Shown here piece after piece: positions 24,510 through 33,876 of a stretch of 64,000 nt of DNA (its first letter is position 1; the number at the start of each line of letters is the position of its first letter). The notes under the pieces were generated by a model. It did no database searches. It had not been told where the DNA came from and saw only the letters and a program-made list of their open reading frames with translations. The position numbers and the translations under genes are program-made. The stretch comes from Lysobacterales bacterium (GTDB lineage: Bacteria; Pseudomonadota; Gammaproteobacteria; Xanthomonadales; Ahniellaceae), in the NCBI GenBank assembly GCA_016703225.1, contig JADJCM010000001.1, positions 1,488,001 through 1,552,000 of the forward strand, written 5' to 3'.

Positions 24510-25505
24510 ATGCGATCGATGCTTCGTGGTGGCGCCATCGGCGCGATTCTGCTGCTCTCTGCCTGTGCCGGTGGTGGCAGCGGTACCAAGTCCACCGCAG
24601 CCGTGGACGACCTGTCCGATATTCCGCGCGTCGCCCCGCCGGGTGCGCTGAAAGACCCGACCAACGACGGTCTCAACGCCGTGCTGTGGACGCAGACCTC
24701 GGCGGAATACCGCGCGCTGGCGATGCAGGCGTTCAATCAGGCGGCGCGTACGCTCGCCATCGCCAAGGCTGACCCGACCTTCAGCGCGCTGCCTGAATCC
24801 GAGCAGGGCAAGATGCCGGCCGACGCTCCGCTCGCGATCATCACCGACATCGACGAGACCGTGCTCGACAACTCGGCCTTCAGTGTCGATCTGATCCAGA
24901 ACCCGATCGACCCGGCGCTGCCGCCGGCCGAGGCGCGCAAGGCCTTCGAACAGCGCTGGAACGACTGGGTGGCCGAGCGTGAGGCATTGCCGATCCCGGG
25001 GGCGGTGGAGCTGCTTGCGGCAGCAGACAAGGCCGGCATCACCGTGTTCTACATCACCAACCGCAAGGACCCGGAGAAGACCGAAACCTGCAACAACCTG
25101 GTGCAGGCCAAGCTGCCGCTGAAGGACTGCGCGACGCAGGTGATCACCCGCAACGACGCCGAGGGCCGGACCAAGGACAAGGGCAGTCGCCGGCGGACGG
25201 TGGCGGCTACGCACCGCGTGGTGTTGGTGATGGGCGACAACCTCGGCGATTTCGCCGACGGCGTGTACACCCCGCGCGAAGAGCGCGACCGCATCGTCGA
25301 CACGCATGCCAGCTGGTGGGGTGAACGCTGGATCGTGTTGCCGAACCCGATGTACGGCTCCTGGGAAGATGCGCTGGAAGCGGCGGCGACCGATGCAGTC
25401 AGCCCGACCCTTGGGGTCCAGATGCAGCGCCGCCGACTGGAGCGGGCACGTCAGATGCGCGGGGTCGACTGGTGGGCGCATCCCCAGCCAATCGATAAAA
25501 AGTGA
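24510..25505 (+). CDS. HAD-type acid phosphatase / 5'-nucleotidase lipoprotein (e(P4) family)
   Basis: A 331-residue protein starting with a lipoprotein signal (lipobox LLSAC, Cys near residue 18). The HAD nucleophile motif appears as ITDIDETVLDNS, with FYITNRKD and VVLVMGDNLGDF as later motifs. This is the class C acid phosphatase / e(P4) 5'-nucleotidase family, which dephosphorylates nucleotides outside the cytoplasm. The ATG at 24510 follows AGGAG and gives a proper signal peptide; the open frame upstream overlaps the rep stop and would mask it. Confidence 0.92.
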   Translation: MRSMLRGGAIGAILLLSACAGGGSGTKSTAAVDDLSDIPRVAPPGALKDPTNDGLNAVLWTQTSAEYRALAMQAFNQAARTLAIAKADPTFSALPESEQGKMPADAPLAIITDIDETVLDNSAFSVDLIQNPIDPALPPAEARKAFEQRWNDWVAEREALPIPGAVELLAAADKAGITVFYITNRKDPEKTETCNNLVQAKLPLKDCATQVITRNDAEGRTKDKGSRRRTVAATHRVVLVMGDNLGDFADGVYTPREERDRIVDTHASWWGERWIVLPNPMYGSWEDALEAAATDAVSPTLGVQMQRRRLERARQMRGVDWWAHPQPIDKK

Positions 25506-25582
25506 CTTTAATCAATGTGATAACGCAGAACAATTCATGTATTGCATAAGCTTGCGGCCTCAAGTTATTCTTCGTCCATAAG

Positions 25583-25688
25583 ATTCCTCGAATAACGACG
25601 ACAAACAACTCTAACAGCGCCCAAGCTTCCCCCTCCGGCGATCGCCGGTTCGATCAGATGGCTCGAAAGAGCCATCTGATTTTTTTTG
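25583..25688 (+). ncRNA. Candidate small RNA ending in a strong terminator
   Basis: This AT-richer gap between two lipoprotein genes holds a short unstructured stretch, a GC palindrome (CCGGCGATCGCCGG, 25636-25649) and a perfect terminator hairpin with a T-tract. That is the usual layout of a trans-encoded sRNA: single-stranded seed, hairpin, terminator. The 5' end is a guess, since no clear promoter is visible; the sequence could equally be the 3' end of the upstream mRNA. Confidence 0.35.
25653..25688 (+). terminator. Rho-independent terminator with GAAA tetraloop
   Basis: ATCAGATGGCTC (25653-25664), GAAA loop, GAGCCATCTGAT (25669-25680), then eight T residues: a perfect 12-bp stem. It lies 148 bases after the phosphatase gene and could end that transcript or a small RNA. 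Confidence 0.95.
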
Positions 25689-25760
25689 TACCTCCGGGAC
25701 TTGCCAACGCCACTGGTGATGCCCAACATGGCCGCCCCCCATCGGATCCAAGGACCCGCG

Positions 25761-26672
25761 ATGAAACGCCTGCTTGCTCTGTTGTTGACCGCCATCGTCG
25801 GTCTGTCCGCCTGCAACAAGGAAGAGGAAGCTCCGGCAGCCAAGCTGGCTTCGGCGACAACGCCTACCGCGGCCGTGGAAGCCCAGATCGCGGCCCTGCG
25901 CAGCGGCGAGTTCTCGAGCGCGTTCCTGGCCTCGATGCCGCCCGACGTGGTCGAGCAGATGCGGGTCAAGTGGAAGGCCGAAATGGCCGAGCCGGCCTCG
26001 GACGAGGACCGCGCCAAGTATCAGGAAATGATGACCGAGCTCACCGCCCCCGGTGCCGAGGACGCGATCTACGCCAAGGTCGAGCCGGAACTGCTCAAGT
26101 TCCAGGAACAGGCAGCAATGCAGATGCCGATGTATGTCGGCATGGGCCGCGGCATCCTGGCTGCCGGCGTGCAGCAGCGCGAAGACTTGACCGCGGAACA
26201 GAAGACCCAGGCGATGGCCTCGATCGACGCCTTCGCGAAGTGGGCGGAAAGCGCGCAGTTCGCCGATCCGGCCAAGGCCAAGCAGGTCATCGGGCATGTT
26301 TGCAAGGCGGCGCGCGATCTCAAGCTCGGCAGCTTCGACGAAATGCGCGCGCTCAGTTTCGACGAGGCGATCCAGCGCGGCGACATCGTCTTCGTCGCGG
26401 TCAAGGACATCTTCGCGACCTACGGCTTCAAGATTGACGACGTGCTGGCAACAACCAAGGCCGAAGTGCTGTCGCAGGCCGGCGATACCGCCAAGATCAA
26501 GGTCACCTACACCATGTTCGAGACGCCGCTGAGCTTCGAATCGGAGATGGTCCAGCTCGACGGCCGTTGGTACGGCAAGGATGCGCTGGAAAGCCTGAAG
26601 AAGGATCTGGCGGAGCCGGAGACCGAGGAACCCGCGGTCGCCCAGGAAGGCGAGACGCCGGCCCAAGGCTGA
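25761..26672 (+). CDS. Predicted lipoprotein of unknown function
   Basis: A 303-residue protein with a short lipoprotein signal (MKRLLALLLTAIVGLSAC, Cys18), then an acidic, mostly helical body and a C-terminal half with alternating strands (YTMFETPLSFESEMVQLDGRWYGKD) that resembles SnoaL/NTF2-like or DUF-type folds. The tail is Glu/Pro-rich. No catalytic motif is evident and I do not recognise the family. It precedes plsB by 22 bases, so the two may share a transcript. The ATG at 25761 is chosen because it begins the signal peptide. Confidence 0.75.
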   Translation: MKRLLALLLTAIVGLSACNKEEEAPAAKLASATTPTAAVEAQIAALRSGEFSSAFLASMPPDVVEQMRVKWKAEMAEPASDEDRAKYQEMMTELTAPGAEDAIYAKVEPELLKFQEQAAMQMPMYVGMGRGILAAGVQQREDLTAEQKTQAMASIDAFAKWAESAQFADPAKAKQVIGHVCKAARDLKLGSFDEMRALSFDEAIQRGDIVFVAVKDIFATYGFKIDDVLATTKAEVLSQAGDTAKIKVTYTMFETPLSFESEMVQLDGRWYGKDALESLKKDLAEPETEEPAVAQEGETPAQG

Positions 26673-26694
26673 TCCTGGCCTGTCGTACGGACCG

Positions 26695-29223
26695 ATGCAC
26701 AGCGCGACCATGCCCGATCGCCCAGCCGTAGCCGGCAGCCTGCGCGGCCCGTGGTTCTGGAAGCTGCTGGGTGTGCTGGTGCGACCTTGGGTCGTGCTGC
26801 GCACCGAGCCGCCCGCCGCGGGCTCGGTGCTGGCCAAAGACAAGCCAGTCGTCTACCTGCTGGAGCGCTACGGCGCCATCAATGCGGTGATTCTGGAGGA
26901 CGCCTGCCGTGCGCAGGGTCTGCCGGCACCGCTGATGCCGATGCCCGGCGGGCACTTGCCGAAGGCGCGGGCGGTGCTCGCACTCTCGCGCCGAGAGGGC
27001 CTGTTCTTCCGGCGCCCGCGCCAACGCACGCATTCGGCCGGGCTGGCTCAGGTGGTGCGGGCGGTGCAGGCCAACGCCGATCTCGACATCCAGGTCGTGC
27101 CGGTTTCGATCTTCGTCGGGCGCGCACCGCAGCGCGAGTCCGGCTGGTTCCGGGTCCTGTTCTCCGAGAACTGGGCCGTGGTCGGGCGCTTTCGCCGCAT
27201 GCTGTCGCTGCTGCTGAATGGCCGCGACACCATCGTGCATTTCAGTACCGCGGTCAGCTTGCGTGACGTGGTCGCGGAAGGGCTCGACACCGAACGCACC
27301 GTGCGCAAGGCGAGCCGCGTCATGCGCGCGCATTTCCGGCGCCTGCGAGCGGCGGTCATCGGCCCGGACCTGTCGCATCGCCGCACCGTGATCGATGCTG
27401 CAATGAATGCCGAGGGCGTGCGTGCTGCGACCCTGGCGCTGGCCAGCAAGGAACGCATCACACTCGAGCAAGCCGAGGGTCGTGCCCGGTCTTTTGCCTG
27501 GGAGATTGCCGCCGACTACTCGCATTCGGCGGTGCGCTCGGCGTCGTTCCTGCTGACGACTTTCTGGAATCGGCTCTACGACGGCATCCGCACGCATCAC
27601 TTCGATACCCTGAAGCAGGCCGCGCCGGGGCACGAAGTCATCTATGTGCCCTGCCATCGCAGCCACATCGATTACTTGCTGCTGTCCTACCTGCTGTATT
27701 CGAACGGCATCGTGCCGCCGCATATCGCGGCCGGCGTGAACCTGAACCTGCCGCTGATCGGTTCGCTGCTGCGCAAGGGCGGTGCGTTCTTCCTGCGCCG
27801 CAGCTTCCGTGCAAACGCGCTGTACTCGGCGGTGTTCTCGGAATACGTGACCCAGCTGTTCCAGCGCGGCGTGTCGATGGAGTACTTCATCGAGGGCGGC
27901 CGCAGTCGCACCGGCCGCCTGCTTGAACCGCGCGCCGGCATGCTGGCGATGACCGTCAAGAGCTTCCTGCGCGAATCGCGCCGCCCGGTCGTGTTCCAGC
28001 CGGTGTACATCGGCTATGAGCGCGTGCTCGAGGGCAAGTCCTACATCGGTGAGCTTTCCGGCAAGCAGAAGGAAAAGGAATCGGTGTTCGGCCTGCTGAA
28101 GTCGCTGAAGCTGCTGCGCGAGCGCTACGGCAAGGTCACGGTCAGCTTCGGCGAGCCGGTGTACCTGACGCAGCTGCTCGACGAGGCGGTAAGTGATTGG
28201 CGCGCGAGCGCGAAGGACGAGCGCCCGGAGTGGTTTGGCAGCGCGGTGGCGACGTTGGCCGAGCGCATTCTGGTCAACATCAACCGCGCCGCGGACGTGA
28301 ATCCGGTCAACCTGCTCGCGACCGCGCTGCTCGGCACGCCCAAGCACGCGATGGCCGAGGACGACCTGAAGCGCCAGATCGCGTTGAGCCAGCGGCTGAT
28401 CACGAGCGTGCCTTACTCCGATCGTGTGACCATGACCGAACTCGATGCCGCCGGCGTGATCGCCTACGGCGAGAAACTCGGCGTGATCGAACGCGTGAAG
28501 CATCCGCTTGGCGACGTCTTGCACAGCAGCGGCGATCAGGCGGTGCTGCTCAGCTACTTCCGCAACAACGTGCTGCACTTGTTCGCGACGCCGGCTTGGG
28601 TGGCGTGCTGCTTCCTCAACAATCGCCGGCTGCAGCGGGCGACGGTGCAGCGCCTCGGCCGCTTCATCTACCCGTTCATCCAGGGCGAGCTGTTCCTGCC
28701 GTGGAGCGAGGAACAATGGGTGGCGCGCATCGACGCGATGATCGGGCAGTTCGCGGCCGAGGGGCTGCTCGAGATCGAGGACGAGGGCAAGGCATTGCGG
28801 CGGCGCATCGGCCAGACCGACGAGGCCTATCAGTTGCGGGTGGTTGCCAACTCGCTGCTGCAGGCGTTCGAGCGTTACTACATCGCGCTGGCGCTGCTGG
28901 TGAAGTCCGGGCCCGGCGTACTCTCGACCGGCGAACTCGAGAGCCAGTGCCAGCTCACCGCGCAGCGCCTGTCGCTGCTGCACACGCAGGCAGCGCCAGA
29001 GTTCTTCGACAAATCCCTGTTCAAGGGATTCATCGCGACCATGCGCGAGCGCGGCGTGCTTGCGCTCGACGGCAACGCCAAGCTCACGTTCGGCGACGAA
29101 ATGGTCGCGATGGCGCAGGACTCCAAGCTGATCCTCAGCCGCGAGCTGCGCCACTCCATCCTGAAGCTCGCCGGCTCCTCGCCGGACCGCAGCGAGATCA
29201 CGCCGCCGCCGCAGTCGGCGTGA
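26695..29223 (+). CDS. plsB: Glycerol-3-phosphate 1-O-acyltransferase PlsB
   Basis: An 842-residue membrane-associated acyltransferase that attaches the first acyl chain to glycerol-3-phosphate. The acyltransferase blocks are all visible: block I CHRSHIDY (His and Asp of HX4D) near residue 320, block II GGAFFLRRSF, block III FIEGGRSRTGR and block IV VYIGYERV. The length and long C-terminal domain are those of PlsB rather than PlsC. An alternative ATG at 26710 would shorten it by 5 residues. It could place products of the nearby lipid synthase into phospholipid, but that is speculation. Confidence 0.96.
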   Translation: MHSATMPDRPAVAGSLRGPWFWKLLGVLVRPWVVLRTEPPAAGSVLAKDKPVVYLLERYGAINAVILEDACRAQGLPAPLMPMPGGHLPKARAVLALSRREGLFFRRPRQRTHSAGLAQVVRAVQANADLDIQVVPVSIFVGRAPQRESGWFRVLFSENWAVVGRFRRMLSLLLNGRDTIVHFSTAVSLRDVVAEGLDTERTVRKASRVMRAHFRRLRAAVIGPDLSHRRTVIDAAMNAEGVRAATLALASKERITLEQAEGRARSFAWEIAADYSHSAVRSASFLLTTFWNRLYDGIRTHHFDTLKQAAPGHEVIYVPCHRSHIDYLLLSYLLYSNGIVPPHIAAGVNLNLPLIGSLLRKGGAFFLRRSFRANALYSAVFSEYVTQLFQRGVSMEYFIEGGRSRTGRLLEPRAGMLAMTVKSFLRESRRPVVFQPVYIGYERVLEGKSYIGELSGKQKEKESVFGLLKSLKLLRERYGKVTVSFGEPVYLTQLLDEAVSDWRASAKDERPEWFGSAVATLAERILVNINRAADVNPVNLLATALLGTPKHAMAEDDLKRQIALSQRLITSVPYSDRVTMTELDAAGVIAYGEKLGVIERVKHPLGDVLHSSGDQAVLLSYFRNNVLHLFATPAWVACCFLNNRRLQRATVQRLGRFIYPFIQGELFLPWSEEQWVARIDAMIGQFAAEGLLEIEDEGKALRRRIGQTDEAYQLRVVANSLLQAFERYYIALALLVKSGPGVLSTGELESQCQLTAQRLSLLHTQAAPEFFDKSLFKGFIATMRERGVLALDGNAKLTFGDEMVAMAQDSKLILSRELRHSILKLAGSSPDRSEITPPPQSA

Positions 29224-29226
29224 GTC

Positions 29227-29436
29227 CTACGCCGGCTCGTCCGGGATCAGCTTGTCGCTGTAGTAGGTGATCATGTCCTTGATGCGCAGCTTGCGCTTCT
29301 TCAGGCGCTTGAGCTGGATTTCATCGGCAGCGTTGTTTTCGGCCAGGTTGGCGATCGCGACGTCGAGGTCGCGGTGTTCGGTGCGCAGTTCCACCAGGCG
29401 ACGGGCGATGAAGGCGGGGTCGAGCGATTCGGTCAT
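29227..29436 (-). CDS. YdcH/DUF465 small coiled-coil protein
   Basis: A 69-residue, charged helical protein of the DUF465 (YdcH) family: an N-terminal acidic helix, then a very basic stretch LKRLKKRKLRIKDMI and a short Tyr-Tyr tail. It has no known biochemical activity. It is convergent with plsB, with 3 bases between stops. Confidence 0.85.
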   Translation of the reverse strand: MTESLDPAFIARRLVELRTEHRDLDVAIANLAENNAADEIQLKRLKKRKLRIKDMITYYSDKLIPDEPA

Positions 29437-29533
29437 GGCGTCACGCGCGGCGGGTGTCCGAGTGTAGCCTCCTGCTCCGCGGGCGGGAACGCTTCGGCGC
29501 CGCTAAACTGCGCGGCCCTCCGGAGGCGCGCCG

Positions 29534-30445
29534 ATGAGCCTCGACCTGACCCGCAAAGACCCGTACGAACAGCAAAAGCTGCACAAGCGACTGCGCCGCC
29601 AGGTCGGTCAGGCAATCGCCGACTTCGACATGATCGAGGAAGGCGACAAGGTCATGGTCTGCCTCTCGGGCGGCAAGGACAGCTACACCCTGCTCGATCT
29701 GCTGATGCAGTTGCAGGAGAAGGCGCCGGTGCACTTCGAACTGGTCGTCGCGCACCTCGACCAGAAGCAGCCCGGCTACCTGCCCGAGGTGCTGCCCGGG
29801 TATCTGCGCTCCCGCGGTGTGCCGTTCACCATTCTGGAGCAGGACACCTACTCGGTGGTGAAGCGGGTGGTGCCTGCGGGCAAGACGCTGTGCGGCCTGT
29901 GTTCGCGCTTGCGGCGTGGTGCCCTGTACACGCACGCGGCCGAGACCGGTTGCAGCAAGATCGCGCTTGGTCACCATCGCGACGACATCGTCGAGACCCT
30001 GTTCCTGAATCTGTTCCACCAGGCCAAGCTTTCGGCGATGCCGCCGAAGCTGCGCTCGGATGATGGTCGCCACATCGTGATCCGCCCGCTCGCGTACTGT
30101 GCCGAGCGCGATATCGCCGCCTACGCCGCCGCGAAGCGGTTTCCGATCCTGCCCTGCAACCTCTGCGGCACGCAGGAAACCCTGCAGCGCAAGGCGATCA
30201 AGGCCATGCTCGCGGACTGGGAGCGCAAGACACCCGGACGCGTCGAAAATACTTTCCGCGCACTCGCCGCCGTCCACCCATCGCATCTTGCGGATCGCGA
30301 CCTGTACGATTTTGCCGCGATCAGCACCGGCCGCGGCGCGCGCGCTGACCGGAGCGTCTGGCTGGGTGGGGATTCTCGCGAAGGCGACGCGGGCGGCGCC
30401 GTACCCGCGACGCCCGTGAGCGGGCTGGAGATCCTCGAGGCCTGA
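29534..30445 (+). CDS. ttcA: tRNA 2-thiocytidine(32) synthetase TtcA
   Basis: A 303-residue PP-loop ATPase. SGGKDSYTLL is at about residues 45-54 and CGLC near 118-121, with a further Cys pair in PCNLCGTQE. These are the PP-loop and the cysteines of the iron-sulphur site used to thiolate C32 of certain tRNAs. The start ATG follows GGAGGCGCG. The C-terminal 25 residues after GRGARAD form a Gly-rich tail not needed for the core fold. Confidence 0.96.
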   Translation: MSLDLTRKDPYEQQKLHKRLRRQVGQAIADFDMIEEGDKVMVCLSGGKDSYTLLDLLMQLQEKAPVHFELVVAHLDQKQPGYLPEVLPGYLRSRGVPFTILEQDTYSVVKRVVPAGKTLCGLCSRLRRGALYTHAAETGCSKIALGHHRDDIVETLFLNLFHQAKLSAMPPKLRSDDGRHIVIRPLAYCAERDIAAYAAAKRFPILPCNLCGTQETLQRKAIKAMLADWERKTPGRVENTFRALAAVHPSHLADRDLYDFAAISTGRGARADRSVWLGGDSREGDAGGAVPATPVSGLEILEA

Positions 30446-30522
30446 GCCGACTGCAACATCGCCTGACTTTTTTCCTCGTCGCCGGTCGGCGGCGAGCACG
30501 CTCATTGCTGGAGTAACGCCGC

Positions 30523-31437
30523 ATGTTTTTCCGAAACCTGACCCTGTTCCGCTTTCCCGAAGGCATCGAGAAGCGCTTCCAGCAGCTCGACGCCCAACTC
30601 GCGGAGCACGAGCTTCGTCCCTGCGGCCCGCTCGAATTGCAGACCCGGGGCTGGGTCTCGCCGTACGGGCGCGGCGAGTCGATGTTGGCGCTGGAGCAGG
30701 GCAAACTGGCCCTGATGGCTTTGGGTGGCGAGGACAAGTTGCTGCCAACGGCGGTAATCAACCAGCATATTGCCGAGAAAGTCGATGAAATCGAAAAGCA
30801 GCGCGGCCGCCCGGTTGGCGCCCGGGAGCGCCGCAAGCTGAAGGACGATGCCCTCACCGAACTGTTGCCCCGTGCGCTGGCTCGACCGAGCCGTCTCGCC
30901 GGCTACCTCGATATCGCCCAGGGCTGGCTGGTCGTCGACAGCAGTTCGCGCAAGGCCGCGGAGGGTTTCGTCTCAGCCCTGCGCAACGCCATCGGCAGTT
31001 TTCCCGCCGTTGGTCTGGAACCCGAGGAATCGCCGCGAGCGCTCATGACGGAGTGGATGATCGAGGGTAAGCTCCCGGCAGGATTCGCACTCGGCGACGA
31101 ATGCGAGCTGAAGGACCCGGCGGACCGTGGCGCCATCGTGCGCTGTCGACGCCAGGATCTGGCGGCCGACGAGATGCGCGAGCATCTCACCAGCGGCAAG
31201 CAGGTCACCCAGCTTGCACTCACGTTCGAGGAGCGGATGCGCTTCGTGCTCGACGACACGCTGACCGTGCGCAAGTTCAAGCTGCTCGATATCGCGGTGG
31301 AACAGCTCGACAAGGGCGACCGCGATTCGGCCAAGGCCGAACTGGACGCGCGTTTCGCGTTGATGAGTGGCGAGGTGGCGCGTCTGCTCGCCGCGATCGA
31401 AACCACGTTCGGCGTGCCACGGCCGCAGTCGCTCTGA
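30523..31437 (+). CDS. rdgC: Recombination-associated protein RdgC
   Basis: A 304-residue protein starting MFFRNLTLFRF and matching RdgC along its length (SPYGRGE, INQHIAEKVDEIEKQRGRPVGARE). RdgC forms a DNA-encircling dimer and limits RecA loading. A good ribosome-binding site (TGGAG) precedes the ATG. It is followed at 30 bases by a metallopeptidase gene in the same direction. Confidence 0.95.
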   Translation: MFFRNLTLFRFPEGIEKRFQQLDAQLAEHELRPCGPLELQTRGWVSPYGRGESMLALEQGKLALMALGGEDKLLPTAVINQHIAEKVDEIEKQRGRPVGARERRKLKDDALTELLPRALARPSRLAGYLDIAQGWLVVDSSSRKAAEGFVSALRNAIGSFPAVGLEPEESPRALMTEWMIEGKLPAGFALGDECELKDPADRGAIVRCRRQDLAADEMREHLTSGKQVTQLALTFEERMRFVLDDTLTVRKFKLLDIAVEQLDKGDRDSAKAELDARFALMSGEVARLLAAIETTFGVPRPQSL

Positions 31438-31467
31438 GGCCAGGTTCGCCGACTCCGCGAGGTCGGC

Positions 31468-32235
31468 ATGGCGCAGTTGTTGTCGGACATCGTCGAACTG
31501 GAAACGCCGAACGGGCGCACCGTGCGCGTGCGTGCGCAGACCAATCCGCGAGCGCGCCGACTGTCGCTCACCATCGGCGCCGGTGGGCCGCGGGTGTCAG
31601 CGCCTGCGGGCACGCATCCGGCCACTGTGCGCGCCTTCCTGCGCGAGCACGCCGGCTGGCTGCAGAAGAAACTTCGCGAACTCGAACTGACCGGGCGCAA
31701 GCTTGCGCCACCGGTGCCCGGGCGTACCGAGACGTTCACCTGGCGTGGTGTGCAACTGCCAGTGCTGTGGCAGCACGACCGCTTTCCGCGCATCCAGGTC
31801 GGCCCGGGAGGGCTCGACTTCGCGCTCGACCTGGCACACGACGACGCCCTGCGCATCAGCCAGCGCACCATGCGCGCCTTCCTGCTGCGCGAGATGCGGC
31901 GGGAAGTGGCGCGACTGTCGGCTTATTTCGCATTGAAAGTCGGCAAGCAGCCGAGCGCGCTGCGCTTCCAGCCGATGCGCACGCTGTGGGGCAGTCTCAG
32001 CGCCGACGGCCGCATGAACCTCGACCTGGCGCTGATGCTGGCACCGCCCGAGGCGCTGGAATACGTGGTTGTGCATGAGATGTCGCATCTGTGGGTGCGC
32101 AACCACGGGCCGCGCTTCTGGGCGCGCGTTGCCGCGGTCGATACCGACTTCGAGACCCAGCGCGATTGGCTCAATCGCCACGGCCATGCGGTGAAGCACG
32201 AGCTTTCGCGCTGGATTGGCGAAGACATGGATTGA
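31468..32235 (+). CDS. YgjP-like zinc metallopeptidase (DUF45)
   Basis: A 255-residue cytosolic protein of the YgjP/DUF45 metallopeptidase family. The zinc site HEMSHLWVRNHGPRFW (HExxH plus a third His) is near residues 205-220, preceded by the family motif TLWGSL. The N-terminal half is the usual strand-rich domain (NPRARRLSLTI). The substrate is unknown. No signal peptide. Confidence 0.9.
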   Translation: MAQLLSDIVELETPNGRTVRVRAQTNPRARRLSLTIGAGGPRVSAPAGTHPATVRAFLREHAGWLQKKLRELELTGRKLAPPVPGRTETFTWRGVQLPVLWQHDRFPRIQVGPGGLDFALDLAHDDALRISQRTMRAFLLREMRREVARLSAYFALKVGKQPSALRFQPMRTLWGSLSADGRMNLDLALMLAPPEALEYVVVHEMSHLWVRNHGPRFWARVAAVDTDFETQRDWLNRHGHAVKHELSRWIGEDMD

Positions 32236-32304
32236 GAACGGGGCCGCGTGCGCGACCCGGTCCGGGTGCGCTAGCCTTGCTCATCGCCTGCAACGGGAAA
32301 CGAC

Positions 32305-32814
32305 ATGCGTGTGGATCTGCTGCTGCTGTTGCTTTGCATCCCGCTGGTGGTTCCGGCGCAGACACCGGACGAAGACGAGAAGCGCATCGAGGAGATCGTG
32401 CACGAGCGCTACGGGCCGACCCAGGCCGAGATCGACGCGCTCGCCGCCCAAGGCCTCGGTCCCGATGGCCAGCCGCTGATCGATCCCGTTACCGGGCTGC
32501 CGGTGGTGCCGGGCGACGACATGGTGCTGACGCCGGTGGCCGAACCGGTGGCCGCTGCGGCGCCCGCCGACGCCACCGTGGCCGATGCCGGGGCGCCGGT
32601 CGTGGAGTTGCCGCCGATCGGACCGATCCAGTTCGAAGACCTGAGCTTGCTGGTCGGTCAGTGGGTCAAACTCAGGACCTACAACGGCCGTGTCTGGCAA
32701 GGGCAGGTCAAGGCAGTCAAGGGCAACGAGGTCCAGATCAGTGTGGCCCAGCGCAGTGGCGGTGCGCTGATGACGCTGAAAAAGAATGCCATCGCCTCCC
32801 TGGAACGGATCTGA
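32305..32814 (+). CDS. Exported protein of unknown function
   Basis: A 169-residue protein with a signal peptide (MRVDLLLLLLCIPLVVPAQ). It has a charged helix, a Pro/Ala-rich disordered middle, and a compact C-terminal domain of about 50 residues (VGQWVKLRTYNGRVWQG, VQISVAQRSGG). That domain resembles a small SH3-like or Sm-like barrel. I do not recognise the family. It is followed by another unknown gene after 9 bases, so they may work together in the envelope. Confidence 0.7.
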   Translation: MRVDLLLLLLCIPLVVPAQTPDEDEKRIEEIVHERYGPTQAEIDALAAQGLGPDGQPLIDPVTGLPVVPGDDMVLTPVAEPVAAAAPADATVADAGAPVVELPPIGPIQFEDLSLLVGQWVKLRTYNGRVWQGQVKAVKGNEVQISVAQRSGGALMTLKKNAIASLERI

Positions 32815-32823
32815 GGGTTTGCC

Positions 32824-33873
32824 ATGCTGATGATCGCCACGGTTCTGCTGCTGGTACTCGCCGGTTGGGCCGGCATCATTGCCGCCAAGCTCTCACTTTG
32901 GCGCGGCCTGATGGTGGCGTTGCTGCCACTGGTCGGGATCGCGGTGGCCAGTGTCACCGGTTACGGGCTGGTCGCCTACGCGGCGTTGTTGCCGCTCGGC
33001 TATCTGGCTTACCGCCATCGTGGGACCGAGTACGACATCCTGCTGCCGCTGGTCGGGCTGCTGATCGCCGCGTGGCTGTGGAACTCTTCCAGTAGCCGAT
33101 CCAAGGCTGCGGCATCCCAGGCCTACGAAGCGCAGGTGGCCGCATTCCGCGAGCAGAGCGAGACGGCCGCGGCCGACGCCGCCGAAACCACGGCACGCTG
33201 GCCGCAGCGTGCGGCGAAGCTCAAGCGGCAGCGCGGCAAGCTCGCACTTGCGGACACCGGCGCGGAGCTTCAAGTGCCCGAGCACTGGCGGTTCATCGAG
33301 GCTGCGCCGCTACGCGCTAGCCTGTCCGGCACTCGGCATTTCCCGGGCTTGGGTGTGATCGGCTGGCTGGTGCATGAGCGCGTGGACCTGGCTCAGCTCG
33401 ACACCATCTGGTACGTCGAGGTGTATGCCGAGCAACGTGGCCACGTGAAGGCGTCCGGCGTCGACGCCAGCGATCTGGAACGGCGCAAGGGCGATGCCAC
33501 CTCGAAATTGTCCGCCCGCGCGCTTGCCGCGGGGGGCGTCAGCTTCCTGTTCAAGCGCTTCGTCGAGCCGCCGAATTACGACGCACAGTTCGATCGCGCG
33601 GTCTGGGTCGATGAGATGAGTTACGGCGGAGAGACCTCGCTGCTGCTTGATTGCTACGCGATCAAGCTCGGCAAAGAGGCGCAGGTCTGGTATCGGATGC
33701 GCGAGCAGTTCGTCGGTTCGCGCGAGCTGTGCCTGCGCAGTGTGCGCCTGATGGCGGCGAAGACGCAGTTCGCGGCCGATTCGACCTATGCCGACTACAC
33801 CTGGCTGGTCGACGACAGTTCCGGATACGACCTCGGCGAAGTCATCGCCGACGAGCATCGCGTCGACGACTAA
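32824..33873 (+). CDS. Membrane-anchored protein of unknown function
   Basis: A 349-residue protein with about three membrane helices in the first 95 residues, a coiled-coil-like stretch (about 100-135), and then a soluble domain of about 210 residues ending in an acidic tail. The soluble part has many strands and aromatic residues (DTIWYVEVYAEQRG, VSFLFKRFVEPPNYD) but no motif I recognise. A GAGGG ribosome-binding site precedes the ATG. It converges with the hydrolase gene, with 3 bases between stops. Confidence 0.7.
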   Translation: MLMIATVLLLVLAGWAGIIAAKLSLWRGLMVALLPLVGIAVASVTGYGLVAYAALLPLGYLAYRHRGTEYDILLPLVGLLIAAWLWNSSSSRSKAAASQAYEAQVAAFREQSETAAADAAETTARWPQRAAKLKRQRGKLALADTGAELQVPEHWRFIEAAPLRASLSGTRHFPGLGVIGWLVHERVDLAQLDTIWYVEVYAEQRGHVKASGVDASDLERRKGDATSKLSARALAAGGVSFLFKRFVEPPNYDAQFDRAVWVDEMSYGGETSLLLDCYAIKLGKEAQVWYRMREQFVGSRELCLRSVRLMAAKTQFAADSTYADYTWLVDDSSGYDLGEVIADEHRVDD

Positions 33874-33876
33874 GGC

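Noticed and set aside
30465..30500. Hairpin CTCGTCGCC-GGTC-GGCGGCGAG next to a run of T after ttcA.
   Set aside because: The T-run comes before the hairpin in the direction of transcription, so it cannot act as a Rho-independent terminator for ttcA. On the other strand the hairpin is followed by A residues.
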